Positions 6,967 to 14,080 of a stretch of DNA of 40,285 nucleotides are shown here, piece by piece. Below the pieces are notes generated by a model. The model was not told where the DNA came from. It saw only the letters and a list, made by a program, of their open reading frames with translations, and searched no databases. Position 1 is the first letter of the stretch, and every line of letters starts with the position of its first letter. The DNA comes from Desulfuromonas sp. (lineage in GTDB: Bacteria; Desulfobacterota; Desulfuromonadia; Desulfuromonadales; Desulfuromonadaceae). The DNA is taken from NCBI GenBank assembly GCA_021162745.1, contig JAGGYC010000077.1:1-40285 (forward strand), read 5' to 3'. Both the position numbers and the translations under genes were made by a program.

Positions 6967-6995
6967 TTGACCCCTTCTCGTTTGACCCCTTCTCG
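6967..6995 (+). repeat. Two tandem copies of a 14-bp unit
   Basis: TTGACCCCTTCTCG occurs at 6967-6980 and again at 6982-6995, and a third partial copy (TTGAC) follows at once. It lies just beyond repeat copy 1 in a gene-free stretch. Function unknown; probably slippage. Confidence 0.8.
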
Positions 6996-7029
6996 TTGAC
7001 AAACAAGAATGTAACCATTCAGCGTCATC

Positions 7030-7076
7030 CGTAAGGGCTTGTGCCCACCTATAGAAAGGGAGGCAAAGCCCTTACG
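7030..7076. repeat. 11-bp perfect inverted repeat downstream of cvfB
   Basis: CGTAAGGGCTT (7030-7040) is matched exactly by AAGCCCTTACG (7066-7076), with TGCC/GGCA pairing further inside. It lies 17 bp beyond the cvfB stop. Neither side has a T run, so it is not a typical terminator; it may be a REP-like palindrome or a 3' end stabiliser. Confidence 0.6.
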
Positions 7077-7092
7077 CTGCAACCGGAAGCAG

Positions 7093-7914
7093 CTATTTCA
7101 ACCGAACCCCATCCTCTTCCAACACCACCATCCCCTGCTTATACAACCCACCCAGGGCGCGTTTAAACGCCTTCTTACTCAACCCAAGCAGCTGTTCAAT
7201 CTCTGTGGGTGAACTCTTATCGGTCAGCGGCAATCGACCCAGCTCCTGCAATGCGGCCATCACCACATCCTTGGCTTCATCCAACCCGGCCTTGCCGACC
7301 TTGTGCATGCAGATATCGATCAGATTATCTTCACGTACGCGCTGCACATAGGCTGTCCCCTTCTCGCCACGTCGAGCGCCGGGGGGCAGATCGCTCTTGT
7401 AGATCAAGCCACCGTAGCGGTTGTTGATTATCACCTTGGCACCGAGATCGGTCAGCTGCCAGATCATCACCTCCACCTCGTCACCGGTCTTGAGCTTGAT
7501 GTTTTCGATCTCAAGATGGCGATCAATGCGGCCGCTACCGATCAGGCGACCGGAGTTATCGAGGCCGACATAGACAATATAGCTGCGACCAACGCGCATC
7601 CGCTCCGGTTGCTCGGCAAACGGCACCATCAGCTCTTTGTCGAGGCCCCAATCGAGAAACGCCCCATACTGATTGGCCTGACTGACCTCAAGCAGGGCAA
7701 ATTCACCCACCTGGGCCTTGGGCGGACTGAGAGTGGCGATCAGTTGTTCCTGACGACCGCGATAGACAAACACCGTCATCTCCTGACCGATACGGTTTGA
7801 CGCCGCCACCTCGCGCTGCGGCAGCAGCACCCGTTGCCCTTCGAGGAGCAGGATGGCACCACGATCGTTTAGATCTTCGATCACCAGGGTGTGCATACGA
7901 CCAATTTCTATCAT
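7093..7914 (-). CDS. cvfB: CvfB family S1 RNA-binding protein
   Basis: This 273-residue cytoplasmic protein is built like CvfB: N-terminal S1-like repeats (GAILLLEGQRVLLPQREV, then KAQVGEFALLEVSQANQYGAFLDWGLDKELMVPF split over residues 69-102), a third S1-type region (LKTGDEVEVMIWQLTDLGAKV) and a C-terminal winged helix (IEQLLGLSKKAFKRALGGLY). The family binds RNA and affects virulence factor expression in Staphylococcus; the target here is unknown. AGGAG abuts the ATG at 7923 and lies 9 nt from the ATG at 7914, so I take the latter; three codons are in doubt. It lies 12 nt after ppnP and is probably co-transcribed with it. Confidence 0.88.
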   Translation of the reverse strand: MIEIGRMHTLVIEDLNDRGAILLLEGQRVLLPQREVAASNRIGQEMTVFVYRGRQEQLIATLSPPKAQVGEFALLEVSQANQYGAFLDWGLDKELMVPFAEQPERMRVGRSYIVYVGLDNSGRLIGSGRIDRHLEIENIKLKTGDEVEVMIWQLTDLGAKVIINNRYGGLIYKSDLPPGARRGEKGTAYVQRVREDNLIDICMHKVGKAGLDEAKDVVMAALQELGRLPLTDKSSPTEIEQLLGLSKKAFKRALGGLYKQGMVVLEEDGVRLK

Positions 7915-7926
7915 GTTCATCATCTC

Positions 7927-8256
7927 CTAGCAGAACGAACAGACGTATTCGGTGACGCTGTCGCTGACTTCGATTTCAAAAAAGGATTTAGCCGGAACAT
8001 CAAACCAGGTGTCCTCGCCAAAACCGACCCAGTCACCACTGCCGGCAATGCGCACCTTGCAGTTACCGGCAATAATCTCCATCCGCTCGGCGGCATCGGT
8101 ATCAAACTTATAGCTACCGGGGAAAATAACACCCAGAGTCTTGCGCTCGCCATCGGCGGTAGTCAGGCTGTGGCTGACCACCTTGCCATCGAAATAGATG
8201 TTGGCTTTACACTCCACGGTGGAATTTTTGAATTGATACGGGGAACAGTAGTCCAT
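7927..8256 (-). CDS. ppnP: Pyrimidine/purine nucleoside phosphorylase PpnP
   Basis: This 109-residue single-domain cupin matches the PpnP (formerly DUF1255/YaiE) family: ANIYFDGKVVSHSLTTADG, TLGVIFPGSYKFDTDAAERM and a terminal DVPAKSFFEIEVSDSVTEYV correspond to the YFxGKVxS, GVMxxGEYxFxT and NVPxxSxFxLxV blocks of the E. coli enzyme. PpnP splits nucleosides with phosphate into base and ribose-1-phosphate (salvage). The N-terminus has about 10 extra residues relative to E. coli (MDYCSPYQFK), and the C-terminus ends in Cys-Ser-Phe-Cys. A GGAG lies 8 nt upstream of the ATG. It is followed after 12 nt by cvfB on the same strand. Confidence 0.9.
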   Translation of the reverse strand: MDYCSPYQFKNSTVECKANIYFDGKVVSHSLTTADGERKTLGVIFPGSYKFDTDAAERMEIIAGNCKVRIAGSGDWVGFGEDTWFDVPAKSFFEIEVSDSVTEYVCSFC

Positions 8257-8380
8257 GAATTGGTCTCCATATTATATGTTATGTTGACACCGTGGACAGA
8301 CAGGCAACGGCGCGAATCAAGTTATCGGGTGGGCTGTAATAACACAGCTACTGCGGCAACACAATGTTGATCAATAATGC

Positions 8381-8779
8381 TTACTGACCTTTTTCCATCG
8401 GCAATCCAGATCGACGCCAGGCCGACATATGGCCCTTGAGGTAAACGACCGGACGTACTCCGACCAGCAACAGCAGACCACGTGCCAATACCGCTCGCGG
8501 CCCAGCCTCGCAATAGACCACCACCGATCCGGTTTGCGGCGGCAGGGCAGCACGCTTGAACGCCACCGCCCAGAACGGGATATGGATCGCCCCCGGCACA
8601 TGGCCCTGACGATATTCGACGGCACTACGCACATCAATCACGATGGGTGCAGCCTTCTTTTTCTTTAACTGCTGATGGAGTGTTTTAGCCGGCAGACTAT
8701 CGCCACAGGCGACAACGGCCAACAACACCACGACAGCGGTGCCGACCAAGGGGCGGGCCATTTTCATACTGAGTGTCAT
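8381..8779 (-). CDS. Rhodanese-like domain protein, probably exported
   Basis: This 132-residue protein has an N-terminal hydrophobic segment (about residues 10-24) ending VVAC25, an acceptable lipobox, so it may be a lipoprotein. A single rhodanese domain follows: VIDVRSAVEYRQGHVPGAIHIP (residues 46-67) and the active-site loop C90-E-A-G-P-R, which keeps the catalytic cysteine and the CxxGxR pattern. Such proteins transfer sulfane sulfur; the acceptor is unknown. Starts at residues 1, 5 or 7 are all possible. It is upstream of ppnP-cvfB on the same strand, but the 124-bp gap makes a shared transcript uncertain. Confidence 0.83.
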   Translation of the reverse strand: MTLSMKMARPLVGTAVVVLLAVVACGDSLPAKTLHQQLKKKKAAPIVIDVRSAVEYRQGHVPGAIHIPFWAVAFKRAALPPQTGSVVVYCEAGPRAVLARGLLLLVGVRPVVYLKGHMSAWRRSGLPMEKGQ

Positions 8780-8940
8780 GCTTTGCTCTCCTGAATTTCA
8801 TAAGCTGCATCGTCAGGATAACACATCGTTTCGGCAGAGTCATGAGAGTGAAACGAGTTAAGCCTGTGAAAAATCGACCATTGCAGAATTGTCATTCTTC
8901 AGGCAACGTAGCGACTTAACGTTTTTTCAGGGAGAAATTC

Positions 8941-9228
8941 ATGGAGATATTCGTTCAACTCAGTGAAGCCATAGAACGTGAACACCAGCAAGGCGAGCTT
9001 CCCGACTACCTGCTGGAACCACTACAACAAGTGGCACAGCAACCGCAGCAGTTTGCCGACCGCAAACCGCTGGTGGAAAAGCTGCTGGTTCAGCTCAATG
9101 GCTTTGACGCCTACTGCGACTGCGGCTGTTTTGCCGAAGGCTACAACAGTCAGGACTTGAGTAACACCCTGCAACAACTGGGCAGTGAAATCTGTGGCGT
9201 AGCCAGTACGTCCAGCTGTTCGTTGTAA
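8941..9228 (+). CDS. Cys-rich small protein of unknown function
   Basis: I do not recognise this 95-residue protein. It has no signal peptide or membrane helix. The N-terminal half is helical and Gln-rich (PLQQVAQQPQQFADRK). A cysteine cluster YCDCGCFAEGY sits at residues 58-68, and two more cysteines (C85, C93) lie near the end, giving five in all, enough for a metal or Fe-S site. A good RBS (AGGGAGA) precedes the ATG and codon use matches its neighbours, which supports a real gene. It stands alone, divergent from the rhodanese gene and followed by an inverted copy of the interspersed repeat. Confidence 0.72.
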   Translation: MEIFVQLSEAIEREHQQGELPDYLLEPLQQVAQQPQQFADRKPLVEKLLVQLNGFDAYCDCGCFAEGYNSQDLSNTLQQLGSEICGVASTSSCSL

Positions 9229-9296
9229 CAAGCTCGACGGCGACAAAAAAAGAGACCACAGTGTTCGATATGCAATCGAGCGGCAGCAAAATCCAT

Positions 9297-9349
9297 GTGG
9301 GCCGCAAGGGATCAGGCCCACCCCGCAGTTCGGACAGCTATGTAGTCCG
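9297..9349. repeat. Two small hairpins in gene-free stretch
   Basis: GTGGGCC/GGCCCAC (9297-9303 with 9315-9321) and CGGAC/GTCCG (9331-9335 with 9345-9349) are perfect stems. They lie next to repeat copy 2 in the 468-bp gene-free stretch 9229-9696. No T run follows either, so they are unlikely terminators. Confidence 0.5.
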
Positions 9350-9389
9350 CACACTGCAACCGTTGACTCTGCCGCTGGTTGCTTCGGTT

Positions 9390-9645
9390 CTAAAAGCCAT
9401 TTTTGCTTACTTTTTGCAAGGCCCCAAAGAAAGTGAGCAAAGAAATGGCCCTAAAACCTTGCCCTCCGGGGGTCGCAGACCCACTTACGATGAGTCGCTT
9501 TCCGTCATGCTTCACCCTGGCAGCAAGTCGCCCTTTAGGTCGACTGAGTTTTCTCTTTTTACAAGCTACGGCGTTGAATAGCTTGATGCAGTACCGCTCT
9601 CTACTTTTTCCGTTGCACCGTTATGCAGGATCCTGTTGGTGGCAC
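9390..9645 (-). repeat. Interspersed repeat family, copy 2 (inverted)
   Basis: Reverse complement of the element seen at 6634 and 30641. Long blocks are near-identical to copy 3, for example CAGCAAGTCGCCCTTTAGGT and GTTGAATAGCTTGATGCAGT on the + strand. The hairpin end (9400-9441) has a C-A mismatch, and the GCGGG/CCCGC tail of copies 1 and 3 is missing. The + strand frame MSRFPSCFTLAASRPLGRLS is shared with copy 3. It lies between the Cys-rich protein gene and the 3' end of the LysR gene. Confidence 0.88.
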
Positions 9646-9696
9646 ATTCAGCCTTCCGGCCATTTCGCAACCCAATCGCGCAACACATATCGCTGA

Positions 9697-10620
9697 TTAC
9701 TGCCAGTACGGACAGGCCTCCATACCACTCCCCTCCTCACTCACCGTGGTCCACACCTCCTGCACGGCACTCACCGCCGAACGAATCCGCGCCTGGCCAG
9801 CATTCTTGCTCAACCAGGCGATCCCCACCGGCAACGTCAACCAGCCCGGCTCCCAGATCTTGACCCGACCACGGCGCACCAGCGGCATGGCCTCATCCTC
9901 GCGCATCATCGCCACCCCCTGGCCGTCGGCCACCAGTTCACGGACGATCTGCTCATCGACGGTGGTGATCACCCGGTTCGGCGGTGTTTGATGGCGCTCC
10001 AACCGTTCCATCAACATGGCGTAAAACGGACAATCGTTGCCCACCCAGATCCACGGTAACCCAGCGACATCAGCCCAATTCATGCTATCGATTTCATCGG
10101 CCATCCGCGCCGGAATCACCACGCACACCCGCACCTGAGCCAACACTTGATGGACAATATCCCCTTCGTTCATCCGTCCATAGTGAAAACCGATATCAAT
10201 CTGCCCCTGACGCAGCATCTTGGCAGTATTGGCACTCTGACTGGTCTGAAACACCGGACAGATCTCACCATGCAACATGGTCAAGCGACGAGCGATGGCG
10301 GCAATGCGTAAAAAAGCCGGACTGGCATTGAGGCCCAGGGTGACCTCCTCGCCAGCCCCTTGGTGCAGAGCATGGGCCTGCTCGCGCAACTGACGCACCG
10401 AACCGAGCACCCGCGTTGCCTCCTCAAGCATCTGCTCCCCCTGCAGGGTCAGACGCATGCCGCGGGCACCGCGCTTAAACAACAACACGCCGAGATCTTC
10501 TTCCAGCGCCTTGAGTTGGCTGGACAGGGCCGACTGACTCAAATTGAGCGATTCTGCGGCACGGGTAAGATTTTGGGTCTGGGCGATGACGACAAAGGAC
10601 TGCAACTGATAGAATTCCAT
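9697..10620 (-). CDS. LysR family transcriptional regulator
   Basis: This 307-residue protein has the LysR winged helix at the N-terminus (FVVIAQTQNLTRAAESLNLS, then QSALSSQLKALEEDLGVLLF) and a two-lobed periplasmic-binding-like effector domain from about residue 90 to 295. The effector is unknown. ATG 10620 (MEFYQLQSF) is the standard LysR start; in-frame codons up to 10689 would add an atypical leader. No divergent target gene is adjacent: the upstream neighbour, DUF2284, is on the same strand 171 bp away. Its 3' end abuts repeat copy 2. Confidence 0.9.
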   Translation of the reverse strand: MEFYQLQSFVVIAQTQNLTRAAESLNLSQSALSSQLKALEEDLGVLLFKRGARGMRLTLQGEQMLEEATRVLGSVRQLREQAHALHQGAGEEVTLGLNASPAFLRIAAIARRLTMLHGEICPVFQTSQSANTAKMLRQGQIDIGFHYGRMNEGDIVHQVLAQVRVCVVIPARMADEIDSMNWADVAGLPWIWVGNDCPFYAMLMERLERHQTPPNRVITTVDEQIVRELVADGQGVAMMREDEAMPLVRRGRVKIWEPGWLTLPVGIAWLSKNAGQARIRSAVSAVQEVWTTVSEEGSGMEACPYWQ

Positions 10621-10791
10621 TTTTCTACCGTTCGATGCGATCGAACGCTCCATTCCGGGCAATATCTTAATCAAACAACTAAACATCACGAATAAACGCA
10701 GATTAACTGTTCACCTCTAACAGCATAACCTATTTTCAGAGTTCGGAACAATCAATAACAATATGTGCTTCATTTAGAGCGTCCACAACGG

Positions 10792-11361
10792 CTACTTCCC
10801 CAGCAGCACCAAGCCGACCAACAATCCCATGGCATCCCCTTCGGCCTCGATCTTCTTAGTCACCTTAGTAATAGGCCAGCCCAGCATCTGACACAGGGCA
10901 AAGACATTGATCCCCGCCCCCGACACCGACGGCCGGGCCCAGTGCGGAAAACGGCACACGCCGCCCGGCTGCAGGACCTGACAGCTGGGGCTGGTGGCGC
11001 AGAACAACGGCTTGCATGAACCGGCGGCCCAACCCGCAGCAGTTAACCCCAGCGCCCGCGCCTGTTTTTCGAGCTGAGCGACACCGATGTGGATCTGGCG
11101 GGCAATGGGCAACTGCTCATCGCTCTGCAGCACCGCCACCGGCACATCGCGCTTAACCACCAGCAGCTGCTGGTAAGCTGTTAAACCGTCGATAAATTCG
11201 GCCACACTCTGACCGTGGGGCGGGCAGTGGGCCGTCAAACCATAGGCCTCACAGTCAACACAATAGTTGGCGAGAGCCGGATCGACCTCCAGCTGGTCGA
11301 TGGACAAAATTCGGGCGTCATCCATCCCCAGGCTCAATGCTTTTTCAATAAGTTGATTCAT
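10792..11361 (-). CDS. DUF2284 family metal-binding protein
   Basis: This 189-residue soluble protein matches DUF2284 by its cysteine pattern: C-x2-C-x7-C (ANYCVDCEAYGLTAHCPP, residues 32-49), then AGSCKPLFC, CQVLQPGGVCRFPHWARPS and a final GINVFALCQMLGW. Such a set suits one or two Fe-S or zinc sites. The exact function is unknown; members occur widely in anaerobes. The start gives a standard N-terminus. It is divergent from the mscS-HD pair; the 135-bp gap between should hold both promoters, but I could not identify convincing boxes. Confidence 0.85.
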   Translation of the reverse strand: MNQLIEKALSLGMDDARILSIDQLEVDPALANYCVDCEAYGLTAHCPPHGQSVAEFIDGLTAYQQLLVVKRDVPVAVLQSDEQLPIARQIHIGVAQLEKQARALGLTAAGWAAGSCKPLFCATSPSCQVLQPGGVCRFPHWARPSVSGAGINVFALCQMLGWPITKVTKKIEAEGDAMGLLVGLVLLGK

Positions 11362-11496
11362 GCCGTCATGTTACTCCGAGCCACACCGGGCAGGCAAGCC
11401 CCAACAACGGCTAAACGTAACGGTTGCCGCCGACGCTCCCCTCACCTATACTTGCTGCGATCCAAAACCACTAACATCTGCCCCAGAGGGAGCGCC

Positions 11497-12642
11497 ATGG
11501 AGCAATTACAACAATGGCTGCAACTTGAATTCTTTGCCATCAGCGTCAAGCAATATGCCTTGGCCTTCGGTATCTTATTGGTCTGCCTGATCTTCAAACG
11601 TTTGTTAAGCAAACTGCTGACGCGGGTGATCTCACCACTGGTCGATCGCAGCGCCAACACCTTTGACGACCTGTTGCTGCAAAGCCTGCGTCGACCACTG
11701 GAGTTTCTGGTACTGATCGGCGGCCTGTTTGTCGCCCTGCAGGTGTTGCAGCTGCCGAGTGAACCGGTCGACCTGCGCCAATTCGGCAGCGGCCTGATCA
11801 AAACCCTGTTCACCTTCTGCATCGGCTGGATGCTGTTCAATGCCGTCGATATCGTCGAACGCACCATTGCCAAATGGGCCAAGCACACCGGTTCACCACT
11901 GGACGAGAACCTGCTGCCGTTCATCCGCAAAACCACACGGATATTCATTGTTGTGCTGGGGGTGGTGCTGGTGATCCAGAACCTCGGTTATTCCATCTCG
12001 GGCCTGCTGGCCTCGCTGGGGATCGGCGGTCTGGCGGTAGCTCTGGCAGCCAAGGATACGCTGTCCAACATCTTCGGCTCGATTATGATTGTCCTCGACC
12101 GCCCTTTCCGGGTCGGCGACTGGATCAAGACCGACAATTTGGAGGGAACCGTCGAGGAGATCGGCTTCCGTTCGACCAAGATCCGCACCTTTGCCCAAAC
12201 CCTGATCACGGTACCGAACAACATCATCGCCAACAGCTTGCTGGACAATTTCAGCCGTATGCCGAAGCGGCGCATCAAGATGACTGTCGGCGTCAGCTAC
12301 GACAGTACGCCGCAGCAGATGCGCGCAGCAATCGTACAGATCCGCACCATGCTTGAGCAGCATCCGGCCATTGATCAAGAGTTCATGCTGGTCAATTTTA
12401 CCGATTTTGCCCCCTCATCGCTGGATATCCTCATCTACTGCTTTACCGCCACCACCAACTGGGGCAAGTATCTGGCAGCACGCGAGGATGTCTGCCTGAA
12501 GATCATGGAGATCCTCGACCGGCTGAAGATGGAGATCGCCTTCCCCAGCCACAGCATCTATATTCATGATAATGACCACGACAACAGCGAGGCGCTACCC
12601 GGCCTCGATAATACGAGCGATAGTCAGGAGCAACCACGATGA
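11497..12642 (+). CDS. MscS family mechanosensitive ion channel
   Basis: This 381-residue inner-membrane protein has about five membrane helices: residues 17-37, 66-85, 98-118, 143-163 and the pore helix with the Gly/Ala pattern SGLLASLGIGGLAVALAAKD. The MscS beta domain follows (IMIVLDRPFRVGDWIK, then GTVEEIGFRSTKIRT and ITVPNNIIANSLLDN) and a mixed C-terminal domain. It releases solutes on hypo-osmotic shock. The extra N-terminal helices resemble the YnaI/YbdG-type paralogues more than minimal MscS. ATG 11497 is used, since AGAGGGAG precedes it and the longer frame from 11215 only overlaps the DUF2284 gene. Its stop overlaps the HD gene start (ATGA). Confidence 0.93.
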   Translation: MEQLQQWLQLEFFAISVKQYALAFGILLVCLIFKRLLSKLLTRVISPLVDRSANTFDDLLLQSLRRPLEFLVLIGGLFVALQVLQLPSEPVDLRQFGSGLIKTLFTFCIGWMLFNAVDIVERTIAKWAKHTGSPLDENLLPFIRKTTRIFIVVLGVVLVIQNLGYSISGLLASLGIGGLAVALAAKDTLSNIFGSIMIVLDRPFRVGDWIKTDNLEGTVEEIGFRSTKIRTFAQTLITVPNNIIANSLLDNFSRMPKRRIKMTVGVSYDSTPQQMRAAIVQIRTMLEQHPAIDQEFMLVNFTDFAPSSLDILIYCFTATTNWGKYLAAREDVCLKIMEILDRLKMEIAFPSHSIYIHDNDHDNSEALPGLDNTSDSQEQPR

Positions 12643-13049
12643 AGCACGAGCAGCTTAAGGGGCAACTGATCAAAACCATGGTCGACTTTTTTGAACAGGA
12701 TTATCGCCGCATCACCCACGCCATCGAGGTATTGAAACAGGCCGAACTGCTGCTGGGCCACTACGATAACGTCGATGAGGAGGTGTTGATCGCCAGCGCC
12801 GTGCTGCACGATGTCGGCATCAAGCCCTCGGAGGCCGAACTCGGCTACAATGACGGCAAAACCCAGGAACAGTACGGCCCAGCCGTAGCCGAACAACTAT
12901 TGGAGCAGATCGGCTTTGATGGCGACAAAACCATCAAGGTGGCGCAGATTGTCGGCAACCACCACTCCAAGGCCCGTTACGACTATGTCGAACTGGAGAT
13001 CCTGAAACTGGCTGATACGATCGTCAACCGGCTGGACGCAAACGGATAA
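12639..13049 (+). CDS. HD domain protein
   Basis: This 136-residue soluble protein is a stand-alone HD-superfamily phosphohydrolase with all expected metal ligands in order: H27, H57-D58 (AVLHDVGIK), H108-H109 (GNHHSK) and D126 (LKLADTI). The substrate is unknown; small HD proteins of this type act on nucleotides or cyclic nucleotides. It overlaps the MscS gene by four bases, so the two are translationally coupled. A GCAGAG-type palindromic repeat follows the gene, and no terminator was seen. Confidence 0.88.
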   Translation: MKHEQLKGQLIKTMVDFFEQDYRRITHAIEVLKQAELLLGHYDNVDEEVLIASAVLHDVGIKPSEAELGYNDGKTQEQYGPAVAEQLLEQIGFDGDKTIKVAQIVGNHHSKARYDYVELEILKLADTIVNRLDANG

Positions 13050-13111
13050 ATTCAAAACCCGTCCTCGCGCCCGTTCGCTACGCTCTCTCACCAAAAGTAG
13101 GCACCTTGAGG

Positions 13112-13196
13112 CGAGACGCAAAGCGCGCAAAGTTAAACCTAAAGACCTTGATGCTATGTACTTCTTGGCGATCTTTGCGTTCTTGGCGCGAAAAAG
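13112..13196. repeat. GCAAAG-type palindromic repeat, copy A
   Basis: The left arm (around 13112-13136, core ACGCAAAG) is mirrored by the right arm (around 13172-13196, core CTTTGCGT), giving a long imperfect hairpin of the widely dispersed GCAAAG/GCAGAG type. A related copy lies at 32975-33064. Next to this copy is GCGCCCGTTCGC (13069-13080); next to the other is its reverse complement. Confidence 0.75.
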
Positions 13197-13223
13197 GGAT
13201 CTATCGTTTCGGAGAAAACAACC

Positions 13224-13937
13224 ATGTGGCAACCGCTGCTCGACCAGGTTAAACAACAACACGCTTTTCTGGATCAGATCAACCAACTGTGTCAGGGTGA
13301 ATTTACCGCCAAAGGCGGTACGGTGCATTGCACCAAAGGCTGTGGAGGCTGCTGTAACCTCAATGTCCACTGCAGTTTTATCGAGGTGCTGGCCATCGCC
13401 GCCAAACTCACGGAACCACAGCGAGCGCTGCTGGCAGCTCATGCCGAGCAACTGCAACAACTGGCTGCCGACTGCGACGATTTGAAAACATTTTTACGCC
13501 GCAGTCGTCAACAGATGGGCAACTGTCCATTTCTCGATGACACGGGAAGCTGCTCCATCTATCCGCTGCGACCACTGTCGTGCCGGGCACTGCTGTCCAC
13601 CAAGGAACCTCACTATTGCCGGCTCGACTTTGCCACCCTGAGCAGCGATGAAAAGCAGGCGTTCATGGCCAGCCTTGACCAACAGTCGGTGAATTTCCCC
13701 ACCCACTACCTGGCCACTCCACAACAAGTGGGGATGGCTGCCGAACAACAGCTGACCGAAAGCATGCGGCACCAGTTCGGTGTTGCCGTATCGGGCAATC
13801 TCCCCTATCTGTTGCATCTTGAAATAGAACATCAGCTCAGTGAAAAAATCGTCAGCGGCGAAGAAGCGGTGCGTGCCATTTTGCCTGAATCCCTGCAACA
13901 CAAACCATTTCTTATCCAGATCGACACCTCCTGCTGA
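13224..13937 (+). CDS. YkgJ family cysteine-cluster protein (long form)
   Basis: This 237-residue protein carries the zinc/iron-chelating YkgJ motif: CTKGCGGCCNLNVHC (residues 36-50), then CPFLDDTGSCSIYPLRPLSC (residues 101-120) and a later C132. The C-terminal 100 residues are helical and not recognisable. The family has at least eight conserved cysteines and is thought to bind an Fe-S cluster or zinc; its biochemical role is unclear. A GGAG lies 10 nt upstream of the ATG. It stands alone between a palindromic repeat and the lysA promoter region. A second, shorter family member lies at 17739. Confidence 0.87.
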   Translation: MWQPLLDQVKQQHAFLDQINQLCQGEFTAKGGTVHCTKGCGGCCNLNVHCSFIEVLAIAAKLTEPQRALLAAHAEQLQQLAADCDDLKTFLRRSRQQMGNCPFLDDTGSCSIYPLRPLSCRALLSTKEPHYCRLDFATLSSDEKQAFMASLDQQSVNFPTHYLATPQQVGMAAEQQLTESMRHQFGVAVSGNLPYLLHLEIEHQLSEKIVSGEEAVRAILPESLQHKPFLIQIDTSC

Positions 13938-14080
13938 CAATTTATCTGCTATTCGACGGGTTCCAGCACAAATAGCTGTTGCACTCACCGCCCACTTTTA
14001 TCTACAATTAGCGGTTTATGGTCACATTCAATTTTGTCTATTGCTTAAATACATAATGATATTTGAAGGAGTCTTGACCC

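Noticed and set aside
8265-8300. TATAAT on the minus strand (8271-8276) as the ppnP promoter
   Set aside because: A start point from it would fall inside the RBS, and no -35 box lies at a suitable distance.
9403-9696. 97-codon forward frame over repeat copy 2 as a gene
   Set aside because: It shares the repeat-derived frame but lacks an RBS and runs into the 3' end of the LysR gene; not enough for a gene call.
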